A stretch of DNA of 64,000 nucleotides, taken from NCBI GenBank assembly GCA_902780305.1, contig CACZFB010000007.1, forward strand, positions 50,071-114,070. Reading direction: 5' to 3'. Position 1 is the first letter of the stretch. Each line of letters opens with the position of its first letter. The translations under genes and the position numbers were made by a program. The DNA is from an uncultured Coriobacteriaceae bacterium (GTDB lineage: Bacteria > Actinomycetota > Coriobacteriia > Coriobacteriales > Atopobiaceae). Shown here in pieces: positions 1 to 8,664 of the stretch. Under the pieces are notes generated by a model. The model was not told the origin of the DNA. It saw nothing but the letters and a program-made list of their open reading frames with translations, and made no database searches.

Positions 1-1726
1 CGAAGGGGAGCCAGTCGGCGCGGCTGTCCGGACTAATGCCGGAGGTGAATTCGATGTTTGCGAGGTTCGTGGCGAGCGACCAGACCATTGCGCTTGTCGA
101 GTCCTTGCCGCCTGCGAACATCAATCCGAGATGAAGGCCCTTGAGTCCCATCAGCCTGACTGCGATGTCCGTACCCGTGAGGTCGACGTCGAACTTCACG
201 TCGTAGTGGTTGAACTTCCCGCCTCCGCTCGAGTCGACGGAATATGCCTGGTCGACGTCAATCTTGAGGCTGCCTGACCCGCAGGCGTGGACGTTGTCGA
301 CCCGTTTCCCCACGTCTGACTTGACGACGGTGTCGTCGTGCAAAACGCTGGGCTTGTCGTCCTGGTAGAGCTGGGAGACGGTTACCTGGGGCTCGGAATT
401 GCCATCGAACCCTACGTAGAGCGGGTCGGTCGAGCGGGTCGCGTCGGCAAGGTACTGCGCATGCGCGTCCGTATTGGTCATGGTCGACAGGATGCGCGTC
501 CCGGGCGCCGCCAGGTCCACGCTGCCGGTGCCGTAGTCGCTGCTGTCGTTCAGGGCCTCGTCTCCGCTCGAGTTGGCGACGATGACGGCATAGGGGTTGT
601 TCTGGACGTACGAGTTGGCTCGCTCGTAGTGGTCGTTGTTCCTGCCGTCGTTGCCTGCGGAGAAGACGCTGACGGTGTTCCACGTTTCCCCCAGCTTGCG
701 AACGGCCGCGTCGATGGCGCGACTCGTGTGCATGGAACCCCAGGAGTTGCTGGTGATCCTAATGCGCTCGTCATCGGAGGCCTGCTTGTTGAATCGGTCG
801 ACGAACTCGAAGGCGCAGATGGCGTCCGAAGTCGTCACGGCCCCGCCCTTGCTTGCGAAGTCAATCGACACGATGCGCACGTCTGATGCGACGCCGCTGG
901 TTCCAAAGCCGTTCCATTCCGCCCCGATGATGCCCGCCGTGTGCGTGCCGTGCCCGATCGAGACGGATTCCGGGTCGTAGTAGTTTCCCTGGGCTCCCTT
1001 GTTTCCCGCCTTGTAGCCAAACTCATAGCAGCCGAGCGCGGCCTGCTGTTCGGGGGAGAAGTGGTACAAGACGTTGACCAGATCGGGGTGCTGGTTGTCG
1101 ACGGCCGTGTCGAGAAGCGCCACCACGACTGGCTTGCTCATGTTTTCGCCGGGCTGCGACGCTGCGAAGTTGGGCACATTGATGGACGGGTTGGCCGTAA
1201 AGGCCTCCGTGCGCAGCGTCTTGTCGGTCGTCCAGTTGGCCCACTGCATCGGCTTCAGGTCGCCGACGGTGGTGGCATCTGCCTGCGGCGACATGCTGTT
1301 GTCCAACGTGGGGTCGCTCGGTTCCGAGTCCTCGATCGAGAAGGTGTAGTTGGGCTCGACGAAGGCGACGTTTGCGTCTTCGGACAGCAGGCGCAGGAGC
1401 TCCTCGGTCGTGAGCGTGGCGGAGGTAACGGACGAGAGCGTGAGGCCCTCCTCGGATTGCGCCGTCAGCGTGCCGTCTCCTGTCCCGGTTGCCGACGTGC
1501 CCACCCTCATGAGCGGCGTGACCTCGTAAGGCGCCTCGGACTGTGCCACGATCTGGCCACTTTGAGGAAAGAACGCCGCGACGACCTCACCCTCGACGTA
1601 GCTGCCGGCAGCCAGCATGTCGTCGACCTCATCCGCACGGGCGGCCGACGAGAAAAGCGCAAGGTGCATGAGCGTAACGACAAACGAGATGATGAGCCAG
1701 CGAGATGGCATGCGATGTGGTTTCAT
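1..1726 (-). CDS. Secreted S8 (subtilisin-like) serine protease, C-terminus cut off by the window edge
   Basis: Reading leftward from ATG at 1726 the frame is open to base 1, so at least 575 residues are present and the C-terminus is missing. A GAGGAG ribosome-binding site lies just upstream of the start. Residues 1-31 form a signal peptide ending in SAARA. A propeptide-like region follows, ending near VAFVEPNY (about 120-127). The peptidase S8 motifs seen are the catalytic Asp in ALLDTAVD (about D206), the catalytic His in GHGTHTAG (about H259) and the oxyanion Asn in SAGNDG. The catalytic Ser (GTSxAxP) is not in the window. After LAAPGTRILS there is an insertion of at least 100 residues before the missing Ser, as in subtilases with an inserted beta domain. 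It is probably exported and cleaves proteins at the cell surface. The substrate is unknown. Confidence 0.88.
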   Translation of the reverse strand, partial: MKPHRMPSRWLIISFVVTLMHLALFSSAARADEVDDMLAAGSYVEGEVVAAFFPQSGQIVAQSEAPYEVTPLMRVGTSATGTGDGTLTAQSEEGLTLSSVTSATLTTEELLRLLSEDANVAFVEPNYTFSIEDSEPSDPTLDNSMSPQADATTVGDLKPMQWANWTTDKTLRTEAFTANPSINVPNFAASQPGENMSKPVVVALLDTAVDNQHPDLVNVLYHFSPEQQAALGCYEFGYKAGNKGAQGNYYDPESVSIGHGTHTAGIIGAEWNGFGTSGVASDVRIVSIDFASKGGAVTTSDAICAFEFVDRFNKQASDDERIRITSNSWGSMHTSRAIDAAVRKLGETWNTVSVFSAGNDGRNNDHYERANSYVQNNPYAVIVANSSGDEALNDSSDYGTGSVDLAAPGTRILSTMTNTDAHAQYLADATRSTDPLYVGFDGNSEPQVTVSQLYQDDKPSVLHDDTVVKSDVGKRVDNVHACGSGSLKIDVDQAYSVDSSGGGKFNHYDVKFDVDLTGTDIAVRLMGLKGLHLGLMFAGGKDSTSAMVWSLATNLANIEFTSGISPDSRADWLPF

Positions 1727-1783
1727 GGGGTCTCTCCTCGTTTAAGCTGCGCGTATCCAAATAGATTATAGGCCACGCATGCG

Positions 1784-1816
1784 GGGTGTGTCTAAGCCCT
1801 TTGATAGGTCACCATT
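1784..1816. repeat. Half-site of the CTATCAA/TTGATAG palindrome family
   Basis: The stretch carries gtgtc, a short purine-poor segment, then CCCTTTGATAGGTCACC. It matches one arm of the palindromes at 11615-11650, 50149-50178 and 59371-59446. The other arm is absent, so this looks like a decayed copy in the gap between the divergently oriented protease and c-di-GMP genes. Confidence 0.4.
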
Positions 1817-1899
1817 CTGGCAACCCGTAAACCGTAACAATTGATGAAGCACGCCTAGCTTCTGGGGCAACGTCGACCCCGATTTCCCGTCGCAAGGAC

Positions 1900-1905
1900 T
1901 ATAAT
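1900..1905 (+). promoter_or_regulatory. Candidate -10 box (TATAAT) of the c-di-GMP gene
   Basis: A perfect TATAAT lies 41 bases before the preferred ATG at 1946. No convincing -35 is seen 16-18 bases upstream, so this rests on the -10 match alone. It overlaps the alternative ATG at 1904, which argues for the later start. Confidence 0.35.
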
Positions 1906-1945
1906 GACTATATATGGGCATTCTAACTATCACAGGGGACACGAG

Positions 1946-4900
1946 ATGCGCGATGGTCATCCGAATCGCTTCGAGAACCGTTTGCGAGTGGACACCGAGT
2001 CGATCCCTGGCGGTTTTGTCCGCTACTACGCCGACGGCGACGAGGAGATCATACATGCGAACGGGTACGTCGTGCGCCTCTTCGAGTGCGACGACGCGGA
2101 GGACTTCCTGGCGCTCACGAAGGGGTCCTTCAGGCACTTCGTATGCGAGGACGACCTGGGAGCCGTAGAGAACAGCATATGGGGGCAAGTCGGTGACCGC
2201 GGCAGCCTCGACCACGTCTATTACCGCATACGCACCAAGTCCGGAAGGCTCGTCACGGTGGTGGACTACGGCAGGCTCATGGAGGAGTCCGAGTACGGCC
2301 GTCCCATATTCGAGGTGTTCGTCGCCCGCGTGGCGCCGGAGAGCGCCGTGGACTGGCTCACTGGTCTGTCGGGCATGGACCGCTTCCACGCGCTCGCCCG
2401 CACGGGCGCCTCTCTCCTGTTGGGTGCCGGACAGCGTGTCGTGGCCATGGCCTTCGACATCATGGGCATGAAGGGATTCAACACGCGCTACGGCAGGGAG
2501 GAGGGCGACCGGCTCCTGCGTGCCTTCGCCGACTCACTGCGTGCTGAGTTCGGCGGGGAGGCGTGCTCGCGCGTCGGCGAGGACCACTTCTACGCGTTCG
2601 CCGCAGAGAACGGCGTCGCAGAGAAGGTCGAGGGGGTGTTCGCCCTCTTCGCCTCGGCGGACTTCGAGCGCGTCCCGCCCGTGCGCGCCGGCCTGTACCT
2701 CTGTGACGAGCGCGACGACATCGTTGAGGTCGGCTTCGACCGCGCGCGGACGGCCTGCGACCTGGACCGCAGCACGTGGCGGTCCCACCTCGTGTGGTTC
2801 ACCAACGAGATGAGGGCGGAGGCCCAGCTGCGCAGCCACGTACTCGAGTGCCTGGACCAGGCCATTGACGAGGGATGGATCCGGCCCTACTACCAGCCGG
2901 TCATGCGCTCGGCCACCTGCAAGGTCTGCGAGGAGGAGGCGCTTGCGCGCTGGGTTGACCCAGAGTACGGCGTGCTGCCTCCCGACCGGTTTATCCCGGT
3001 GCTCGAGGACGCCTCCCTGCTGCACAGACTCGACCTCCACATAATCGACTGCGTTCTGAAGGACCTCGAAAAGAAGCGCAAGTCGGGCGTGCCCGTCGTG
3101 CCGGTGTCGGTGAACATCTCCTATCGAGACCTCGTGCAGTTTGAGGTCGCACAGGAAATAACATCGCGCACAGACGCGTTGGGCGTGCCGCACGAGCTCC
3201 TCCACGTTGAGTTCACCGAGTCCGCCATCCACTCCGACCCCGAGCTCTTTATGGCCCAGGTGAGGTCTCTCCACGACGCGGGGTTCGAGGTCTGGATGGA
3301 CGACTTTGGCAGCGGCTACTCCTCCCTCAACGTGCTGCAGCGCTACGAGTTCGACGTGGTGAAGCTCGACATGGAGTTCCTGCGCGGCGCCGCGCGCGAC
3401 TGGGAGAAGGCGAGCTCGATCGTCGAGGGCATCGTGCGCACCTCGAAGAGGCTCGGCGTGCGCTCGCTCGCCGAGGGCGTGGAGACTGAGGAGCAGGCGG
3501 CCTTTCTCGAGGGCATTGGCTGCGACATGCTCCAGGGCTACTTGTTCTCGTCGCCACAGCCACTGGACGTGATCTCCAGACGCTGGTTCGAGGGAATAGG
3601 CCTGCCACGCGAGGCGCACGGCGAGGAGGGCTACTGGAACGACGTGAGTCACGTGAGCCTCACGGACTTCTCGGAATACGACGACGAGCGGGGCATCGAG
3701 GGACTCTCGATCTCGGAATTCCCCGCGGGTGTGTTCGAGCGGCGCGGAGGCGTCTGGTATGTGGTGCGCGACAACCGGCCGTTCGGCGAGATCATGGAGC
3801 GCGCGGGCGTCCTGCGTGCGGGTCACTCCGGGCTGTGTGCCAACGAGGCGCAGCGCGAGCTGGACGCTGAGTTCGTCGCCGCGTTTGCGCAGAGCGACAA
3901 GTCAGGTGCATGGGAGCTTGTGGCGGGAAGGCTCGAGGACGGATCGAGCTTCCAGTTCTACGTGAGGCCCCTGTCCTCGTCGCCTGAGGCCGCCGCCTAC
4001 CTCGTTGTGGGTGTCCCCACCATGCTCGGCACAGCCCTCGGGTCGTTCGGCGACGTGCCGGTGGGATACGCGGTCTTCCGCGTGACCCTCGACGAGTCGG
4101 GCGACGAGGTCGTGGACTCGAGGTTCGTGTACGCCAACGAGCTGTATCGGAGCTGGAGCGGCTACGGCGACATGGAACTCGCCGGCAAGTCACTCCTGGA
4201 GGTGGCGGGGGACGCGGGTAGGATGTGGTTTCCCTACCACCACAAGGCAGCCATGCTGGGCGAGGAGGCCCACGGCACCGCATTCAGCCCCGAGGTGGGG
4301 CACTGGGTCAGCTTCCACTTCGCACCGTCCCCCGCGAAGGACTGCTGCGTTTACGCATTCTCCATCGCGGACGCGGAACATCACGAGCGAGAGGAGATGC
4401 GCGTCGGCCTGGACACGTCCGACCTTATCATCCGCATTGCCAACGCGCTCAACGGCGAGCTGAGCTACGACGCTGCCATGAATCGATTGCTCGAGATTAT
4501 GAGCGAGGTCATCCATCCCGACCGCCTCTATGTGTTCGAATGTGGCGAGACGAGCGTGGACAACACCTTCGAGTGGTGCGCAGAGGGGATTGAGCCCCAG
4601 ATCGATACGCTCCAAGACTTGGACTTCTCGGAGTTTGCCACTTGGGAGAAGCTGCTCGCACGTGAGCCCGTCGTCGTAATCCCCGACGTCGAGGAGTTCA
4701 GGGAGGTCGACCCGCAGATGTACTGGCAACTCTCCCGTCAGGGGATTACCCACCTGCTGGCCGTCCCCTTCTACGGCGGCGGGCAGCTGCTCGGCTACCT
4801 CGGAGCCGACAACTACATGCTGGAGGAGGGCGTGGACTCCATACGCGTGCTCCGGAGCGTCGCGTCGTTCGTCGGGGCGCGCATAGTGAACCGACGGCTC

Positions 4901-5395
4901 ATGGAGACGGTCGAGCAGCTCGCGACGCACGACAGGCTCACGGGCCTCCTTAACCACAATGGCGTGGACCTCGCCATCGCCGACTGCCTGTCCGTTAGGG
5001 GAGGCGTCCCGTACTCGCTCGCGCTTATTGCCATCGACGGATTCAAGGATGCCAACAGGGCATACGGGCGCGATTTTGGCGACGCCGCCCTCAACAAGAT
5101 CGCACGGCAACTGGAGCACGCGTTCCCCGCGGGATCGGTGATTGGACGAAACGCCGGTGACGAGTTCGTCGCCGTGCTGTTTGGGGATGACGCAGGACAA
5201 ATGGGGCCATGCCTTGAGGGTCTTACAAAAGCGGAGATCGTTTGCGAGCATGAGGGCGAGAGTTACGCCTTTACCCTGTCCGCAGGCTACTCCTGCTATC
5301 CACAGCAGGCCACGGACCTGCACGACGCCTACTCCAACGCCGATGCCGCGCTACGGGCCGCCCAGCACTCGGGCGGTCATACGTGCCCGCAGTGA
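1946..5395 (+). CDS. Multidomain c-di-GMP protein: PAS-like, degenerate GGDEF, EAL, PAS-like, GAF, GGDEF
   Basis: A protein of 1,149 residues with no obvious transmembrane segment. From the N-terminus: a PAS-like sensor (about 15-120); a GGDEF domain whose signature is VGEDHF, so probably inactive; an EAL domain (about 310-550) with EALARW, VSVNIS, HVEFTES, DDFGSGYSS, VKLD and AEGVET all intact, so probably an active c-di-GMP phosphodiesterase; a PAS-like region; a GAF domain (about 820-960); and a C-terminal GGDEF with NAGDEF, a usable variant. A diguanylate cyclase and phosphodiesterase in one chain would make and break c-di-GMP under control of the sensors. The start at 1946 has an AGGGGA site five bases upstream. 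An in-frame ATG at 1904 with AAGGA is also possible. The stop codon TGA is the first triplet of a palindromic repeat. Confidence 0.9.
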   Translation: MRDGHPNRFENRLRVDTESIPGGFVRYYADGDEEIIHANGYVVRLFECDDAEDFLALTKGSFRHFVCEDDLGAVENSIWGQVGDRGSLDHVYYRIRTKSGRLVTVVDYGRLMEESEYGRPIFEVFVARVAPESAVDWLTGLSGMDRFHALARTGASLLLGAGQRVVAMAFDIMGMKGFNTRYGREEGDRLLRAFADSLRAEFGGEACSRVGEDHFYAFAAENGVAEKVEGVFALFASADFERVPPVRAGLYLCDERDDIVEVGFDRARTACDLDRSTWRSHLVWFTNEMRAEAQLRSHVLECLDQAIDEGWIRPYYQPVMRSATCKVCEEEALARWVDPEYGVLPPDRFIPVLEDASLLHRLDLHIIDCVLKDLEKKRKSGVPVVPVSVNISYRDLVQFEVAQEITSRTDALGVPHELLHVEFTESAIHSDPELFMAQVRSLHDAGFEVWMDDFGSGYSSLNVLQRYEFDVVKLDMEFLRGAARDWEKASSIVEGIVRTSKRLGVRSLAEGVETEEQAAFLEGIGCDMLQGYLFSSPQPLDVISRRWFEGIGLPREAHGEEGYWNDVSHVSLTDFSEYDDERGIEGLSISEFPAGVFERRGGVWYVVRDNRPFGEIMERAGVLRAGHSGLCANEAQRELDAEFVAAFAQSDKSGAWELVAGRLEDGSSFQFYVRPLSSSPEAAAYLVVGVPTMLGTALGSFGDVPVGYAVFRVTLDESGDEVVDSRFVYANELYRSWSGYGDMELAGKSLLEVAGDAGRMWFPYHHKAAMLGEEAHGTAFSPEVGHWVSFHFAPSPAKDCCVYAFSIADAEHHEREEMRVGLDTSDLIIRIANALNGELSYDAAMNRLLEIMSEVIHPDRLYVFECGETSVDNTFEWCAEGIEPQIDTLQDLDFSEFATWEKLLAREPVVVIPDVEEFREVDPQMYWQLSRQGITHLLAVPFYGGGQLLGYLGADNYMLEEGVDSIRVLRSVASFVGARIVNRRLMETVEQLATHDRLTGLLNHNGVDLAIADCLSVRGGVPYSLALIAIDGFKDANRAYGRDFGDAALNKIARQLEHAFPAGSVIGRNAGDEFVAVLFGDDAGQMGPCLEGLTKAEIVCEHEGESYAFTLSAGYSCYPQQATDLHDAYSNADAALRAAQHSGGHTCPQ

Positions 5396-5465
5396 GAAAA
5401 GGGGCCAAACCCCTTTTCTCAGTTTCCCGGGCAAAATGAGAAAAGGGGTTTGGCCCCTTTTCTCA
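5393..5465. repeat. Double palindrome of the TGAGAAAAGGGG family, terminator-like
   Basis: Two 29-base hairpins (5393-5421 and 5437-5465) share the arm TGAGAAAAGGGG and its complement. Their loops CCAAA and TTTGG are complementary, so the pair is also one large inverted repeat. It lies between convergent genes ending at 5395 and 5469 and could terminate both. Related copies occur at 7117-7144, 46528-46556 and 61300-61329. Confidence 0.85.
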
Positions 5466-5468
5466 AAG

Positions 5469-5852
5469 TCAGTAGGCCACGCTCCCCAGGACTTCGCCGG
5501 TGTGTATGTCGACGTAGGCCGTGTAGCTCGTGATGCAACCATTTTGGCGACCGGCGGACGGGTCGTACCAACTGGGTACCATGAAGGAGACCTCGTAGCA
5601 ATCGTGGCCCTGGTAGTCGCATGGGACGCAGTTGGGACAGAGTACCATGCCCCTGTCGATGCTGAAGTAGACTCGAACGATTTCGATGGCCGTATCGGAA
5701 GCCATGCCCTGGGCGTTTACGATGCGCTTGTGGTCATCCGTGTTTGGGTCGGTGGTTGCGAGTGCCGGGACGGCCGACGTGCCGAGGGCGAGTGCGCAGG
5801 CGATGGCAGCGGCGATGGTGGACTTGGCGGTATGCTTTATGGACGTGGCCAT
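5469..5852 (-). CDS. Small secreted protein with four cysteines, function unknown
   Basis: A protein of 127 residues with a signal peptide (hydrophobic AAAIACALALGTSAVPA, cleavage near ALA at about 31). The mature chain has four cysteines (CPNC, DC and NGC), compatible with two disulfides or metal binding. Its end, YVDIHTGEVLGSVAY, resembles the last strand of PepSY-like propeptide domains, but this is a short match only. The start at 5852 has a strong AAAAGGAGG five bases upstream. It lies 96 bases downstream of the DUF362 gene on the same strand and may be transcribed with it. Confidence 0.75.
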   Translation of the reverse strand: MATSIKHTAKSTIAAAIACALALGTSAVPALATTDPNTDDHKRIVNAQGMASDTAIEIVRVYFSIDRGMVLCPNCVPCDYQGHDCYEVSFMVPSWYDPSAGRQNGCITSYTAYVDIHTGEVLGSVAY

Positions 5853-5948
5853 GACGACCTCCTTTTGTGTTAGGACCTTTGGCTTGTATTACGCGCGGGT
5901 CCCCGAGGCGTCCCAAGCTTTTTTTTGCGGCAAATCGCAGGACGGAGG

Positions 5949-7028
5949 TTATGTGAGCGCCTTGGCAATCGCGTCTGCCGTGGGCGGGCAACCGGGGACG
6001 TTGGTCGAGGCGCCGCGGCAGCATGCGCCGACGCCGAGGCCGTCAAGCTCGCAGCCTCGCCAGCCTTGGCCAATATAGATGTCCTGTTCCTTGCCACGGC
6101 CGGTGGCATAGAGTGCGCGGACCAGTGCGGCAAAGCACGCCGAGCAGGCGTTTTGCTGCCGAACGCGTCGCGTGAGGCGCTCGACGGTGCCGGTTGGCGC
6201 TGCGTAGTCTGCGCAGTCCGAAGGCGCGTTAAGAAACACGAGGTCTTCCGCGCTCCAGCTTGCGTGTCCGGCACCGTATTGCTCAGCCAACTCGATGTAA
6301 GGAACCTCGGCGGGCGCAAGACCCATAAGCGCGCGGCCGTAGGCATCGGCCTGCACTGCGTCCATGCAGGCGTACATGGTGTTTGTGCGCACCGGCGTGC
6401 CTCCCTCCTCAAAGCAGAGGTCGCCGCAGATACTGTCCACCACCACGAGCCCCGGCTTGAGCACCGCACCCAGCGCGGCGATGGGCTTGGTAAGGCCCAG
6501 CGAATGGTAACGGCGTTTCTCCGCATCGGGAATGCAGCCCTTGAGGTTCTTGAGCGCGCAGGTCATCCGGGTTTGACAGTGGCCCTTGAGTACCGGCAGG
6601 TCGACCAGCAGATCGGCCTCGAGTGCCCGACGGCACACCCGAAGCTGGCCGATGCTCGAGCGAACGGCAACGGCCTCGTCGCGCTTAAGGTCAACAAACG
6701 GCACGCCGTATGCCTTGCAGACGTCCTCGATGCCCGAACGGCGCAGCGCTCGCAGGGTATTGTCACCCACCCAGCTGCTCTCCATAACGCTCACGTCGTG
6801 TATGCCGTGGTTGCGAAAATGCTCGATGCAACCGCTCACCACGCCGGGATGCGTCACCGCGCCCTCCTCGGGAGCCGACGAGAGTACCAGGTTGGGCTTG
6901 AGCGCAACCGAGCCATTGGGAGGAACCAGCCTGTGTGCCTCGCATGCCTCGAGCAGCTGCACCGTCATGCGGTGTGCATCGCTGCCATGGATCTGCCAAA
7001 TGGTGCGTAGTGCGTGGTCGTGTCCCAT
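5949..7028 (-). CDS. DUF362 domain protein, iron-sulfur type
   Basis: A protein of 359 residues. The N-terminal two thirds has the DUF362 pattern: VALKPNLV near the start, HPGVVSGCIEH, DLLVDLPVLKGH, MTCALKNLKGCIP and GLVVVDSICGD. The C-terminal 80 residues carry cysteine clusters (NACSACFAAL, then GACCRG and GCPP) that could bind an Fe-S cluster. The substrate is unknown; DUF362 proteins are often annotated as ferredoxin-like. The start at 7028 is chosen because GGGAGG lies six bases upstream and the protein begins with MGHDHAL; the frame is open much further upstream, but that part runs through a repeat and another gene. Confidence 0.82.
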   Translation of the reverse strand: MGHDHALRTIWQIHGSDAHRMTVQLLEACEAHRLVPPNGSVALKPNLVLSSAPEEGAVTHPGVVSGCIEHFRNHGIHDVSVMESSWVGDNTLRALRRSGIEDVCKAYGVPFVDLKRDEAVAVRSSIGQLRVCRRALEADLLVDLPVLKGHCQTRMTCALKNLKGCIPDAEKRRYHSLGLTKPIAALGAVLKPGLVVVDSICGDLCFEEGGTPVRTNTMYACMDAVQADAYGRALMGLAPAEVPYIELAEQYGAGHASWSAEDLVFLNAPSDCADYAAPTGTVERLTRRVRQQNACSACFAALVRALYATGRGKEQDIYIGQGWRGCELDGLGVGACCRGASTNVPGCPPTADAIAKALT

Positions 7029-7116
7029 CGAAGCCTCCCGTTGCTGCCGTCCTTGCCGTCTGGGCCTGTCCTCTCGCGACGCGCAAGTCTCATAATACTG
7101 TGAGAAAACGGGTTTT

Positions 7117-7144
7117 TGAGAAAAGGACCTGATCCCTTTTCTTA
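7117..7144. repeat. Diverged palindrome of the TGAGAAAAGGGG family
   Basis: The arms are TGAGAAAAGGA and TCCCTTTTCTTA around a short loop, preceded by a second partial copy (TGAGAAAACGGG) at 7101. It lies in the 174-base gap between the divergent DUF362 and lipoprotein genes. Confidence 0.6.
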
Positions 7145-7202
7145 GGGCAGCGTGAGGTAGCATTATGCCGACGTTATGTTTTGGGACCAAGGAGGAAATG
7201 CT

Positions 7203-7667
7203 GTGAAGAAGCGCGTGTTGTCGATACTGGTCGCGGTGTGCGTTGCCGTAATGGCCCTTGCCGGGTGCGGGCAGGCTAGCCAGAGCCAGCAGGCGTCCGA
7301 CTCCGCTACGAGTGCGGCCAACAGTGCCGCGCAGGCTCAGGGTGACGTCCAGTACGTGCTGTACCTGGGCACCAACGACAAGGACACCAACGAGCCGGTG
7401 TTCTCTCACGAGGAGTGCAAGGAGAAGGCGCGGCAGATCCTTATTTCCAAGCTGGGCGGATACACGATTCAGGAGGCGGAAGGCGGCTGGGTCGGTGACA
7501 ACGGAAAGGTGTGTCAGGAGTACACGTTGGTGATATACCTCAGCGACACGACCGAGGACAAGGTGCACGAGGTGTCGGACGAGCTTGTTAAGACGTTTAG
7601 GCAGTCGAGCGTACTCATCCAAAAGAATGTGACCCAGACCGAGTTCTACTCGGGCGCACAGGAGTAG
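7203..7667 (+). CDS. DUF3574-like lipoprotein
   Basis: A protein of 154 residues. The lipobox LAGC follows a hydrophobic stretch (LSILVAVCVAVMALAGC), so the Cys should be lipidated and the protein anchored outside the membrane. A Ser/Ala/Gln-rich linker (about 22-48) leads to a folded domain starting VQYVLYLGTNDKDTNEPVF with later EECKEKARQI and EYTLVIYLSDT. This is the pattern I associate with DUF3574. The GTG start at 7203 has AAGGAGG seven bases upstream and begins with the typical KKR of a lipoprotein signal. Confidence 0.8.
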   Translation: MKKRVLSILVAVCVAVMALAGCGQASQSQQASDSATSAANSAAQAQGDVQYVLYLGTNDKDTNEPVFSHEECKEKARQILISKLGGYTIQEAEGGWVGDNGKVCQEYTLVIYLSDTTEDKVHEVSDELVKTFRQSSVLIQKNVTQTEFYSGAQE

Positions 7668-7676
7668 CGACCGCAG

Positions 7677-7732
7677 CGTCGTACAAAGGGGACAGTCCCC
7701 TGGACACAAGGGACAGTCCCCTTTGTACGACG
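7677..7732. repeat. Palindrome of the GGGGACAGTCCCC family
   Basis: The outer arms CGTCGTACAAAGGGGA and TCCCCTTTGTACGACG are perfectly complementary. Inside are two copies of GGGACAGTCCCCT. It lies between the convergent lipoprotein and EAL genes and may end transcription from both sides. Related copies: 48089-48114 and 51555-51629. Confidence 0.8.
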
Positions 7733-7756
7733 CCGCGCTACCAGGTAGCCCGAGCG

Positions 7757-8527
7757 CTATGCGCAAAAGGCCTGCAGCGCCTCGCCGTCCATGGGCTTGG
7801 CAAAGAAATACCCCTGCATATGCGTGATGCCCGCGGCGAGCAGGGCCTGCTTTTCTCCCTCGTTCTCGACGCCGCCTGCCGATACCTCGATGCCGCACTG
7901 CTCGGCCGCCTGCACCAGCTTGGCCAGGTCGTCGGTCGACTGCGTGCCCCAAAACGCGGGCGCAAGCTTGGCGCCCTGCACGCCCAGATCCTTGAGCGTG
8001 CGCAGGTCGTTCGAGTCGATGGCGCAGTTGTCGGCCACCACGCGGAAGCCCTTTTGCCCAGCTGCCGCAACCATGGCGCTTACGGCAGCGTCCTGCTCGA
8101 GCAGTGCCGCGCTGTCGAGCTCCACGCACACCTGGGCGTGGTCCACGTCGTGCCACTGCAGCGTGTCCGCCAGCGTCTGCGCAAAGTCGCCCATGGTGGC
8201 GTGGCGCAGCGAGAAATTAAGCGAAATGGGCACGTTGCCCGCGGCACCCTGCGTGTTTTGCAGATAGCCGCAAATCTCCTCGGCCATGTACCAGTCGAGT
8301 CCAAAGATGGTGTCGGTGCGATCGAGCGCGGGAACAAAGAGGCCCGCCGGAATTACGGTGCCGTCGCTCATGGTGTAGCGCACCAGGGCCTCGGCGCCAA
8401 CCACGCGGTTGTCTGCGGCATTGACGATGGGCTGGTAGTAGGCAACGAGCTCGTGCTCCTCCACCGCACGTGCGGCGTCCTCAACGATGAGCAGGTCGTC
8501 CTCGTGCATAATCTGGTCGGCATCCAT
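7757..8527 (-). CDS. Stand-alone EAL domain protein, probably catalytically inactive
   Basis: A protein of 256 residues that is almost entirely one EAL domain with no sensor or membrane segment. AYYQPIV, EALVR, SLNFS, CVELD and GGVEN are recognisable. The metal-binding DDFG is replaced by ADNCA, and the Lys before it is not in its usual context (GAKLAP), so phosphodiesterase activity is unlikely. Such proteins often bind c-di-GMP or partner proteins instead. The start at 8527 gives MDADQIMHEDD, with AAGGACG about 11 bases upstream. It is on the same strand and just downstream of the diguanylate cyclase gene. Confidence 0.82.
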   Translation of the reverse strand: MDADQIMHEDDLLIVEDAARAVEEHELVAYYQPIVNAADNRVVGAEALVRYTMSDGTVIPAGLFVPALDRTDTIFGLDWYMAEEICGYLQNTQGAAGNVPISLNFSLRHATMGDFAQTLADTLQWHDVDHAQVCVELDSAALLEQDAAVSAMVAAAGQKGFRVVADNCAIDSNDLRTLKDLGVQGAKLAPAFWGTQSTDDLAKLVQAAEQCGIEVSAGGVENEGEKQALLAAGITHMQGYFFAKPMDGEALQAFCA

Positions 8528-8664
8528 GGTGTTTTGCGTCCTTCGTGTTGGCGTGGGTATCGGCGTAATCTGAGCATATCGCAAAAGACCGCCAAGCGTG
8601 TGCCTCATCACAGACGCAAAGGATGAACGCACCTATTCCCAAACGGACAACGCCGTCGTGGCTG

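Noticed and set aside
7029..8156. N-terminal extension of the DUF362 protein
   Set aside because: It crosses a palindrome, the lipoprotein gene and part of the EAL gene; the start at 7028 has GGGAGG and the family-like N-terminus.
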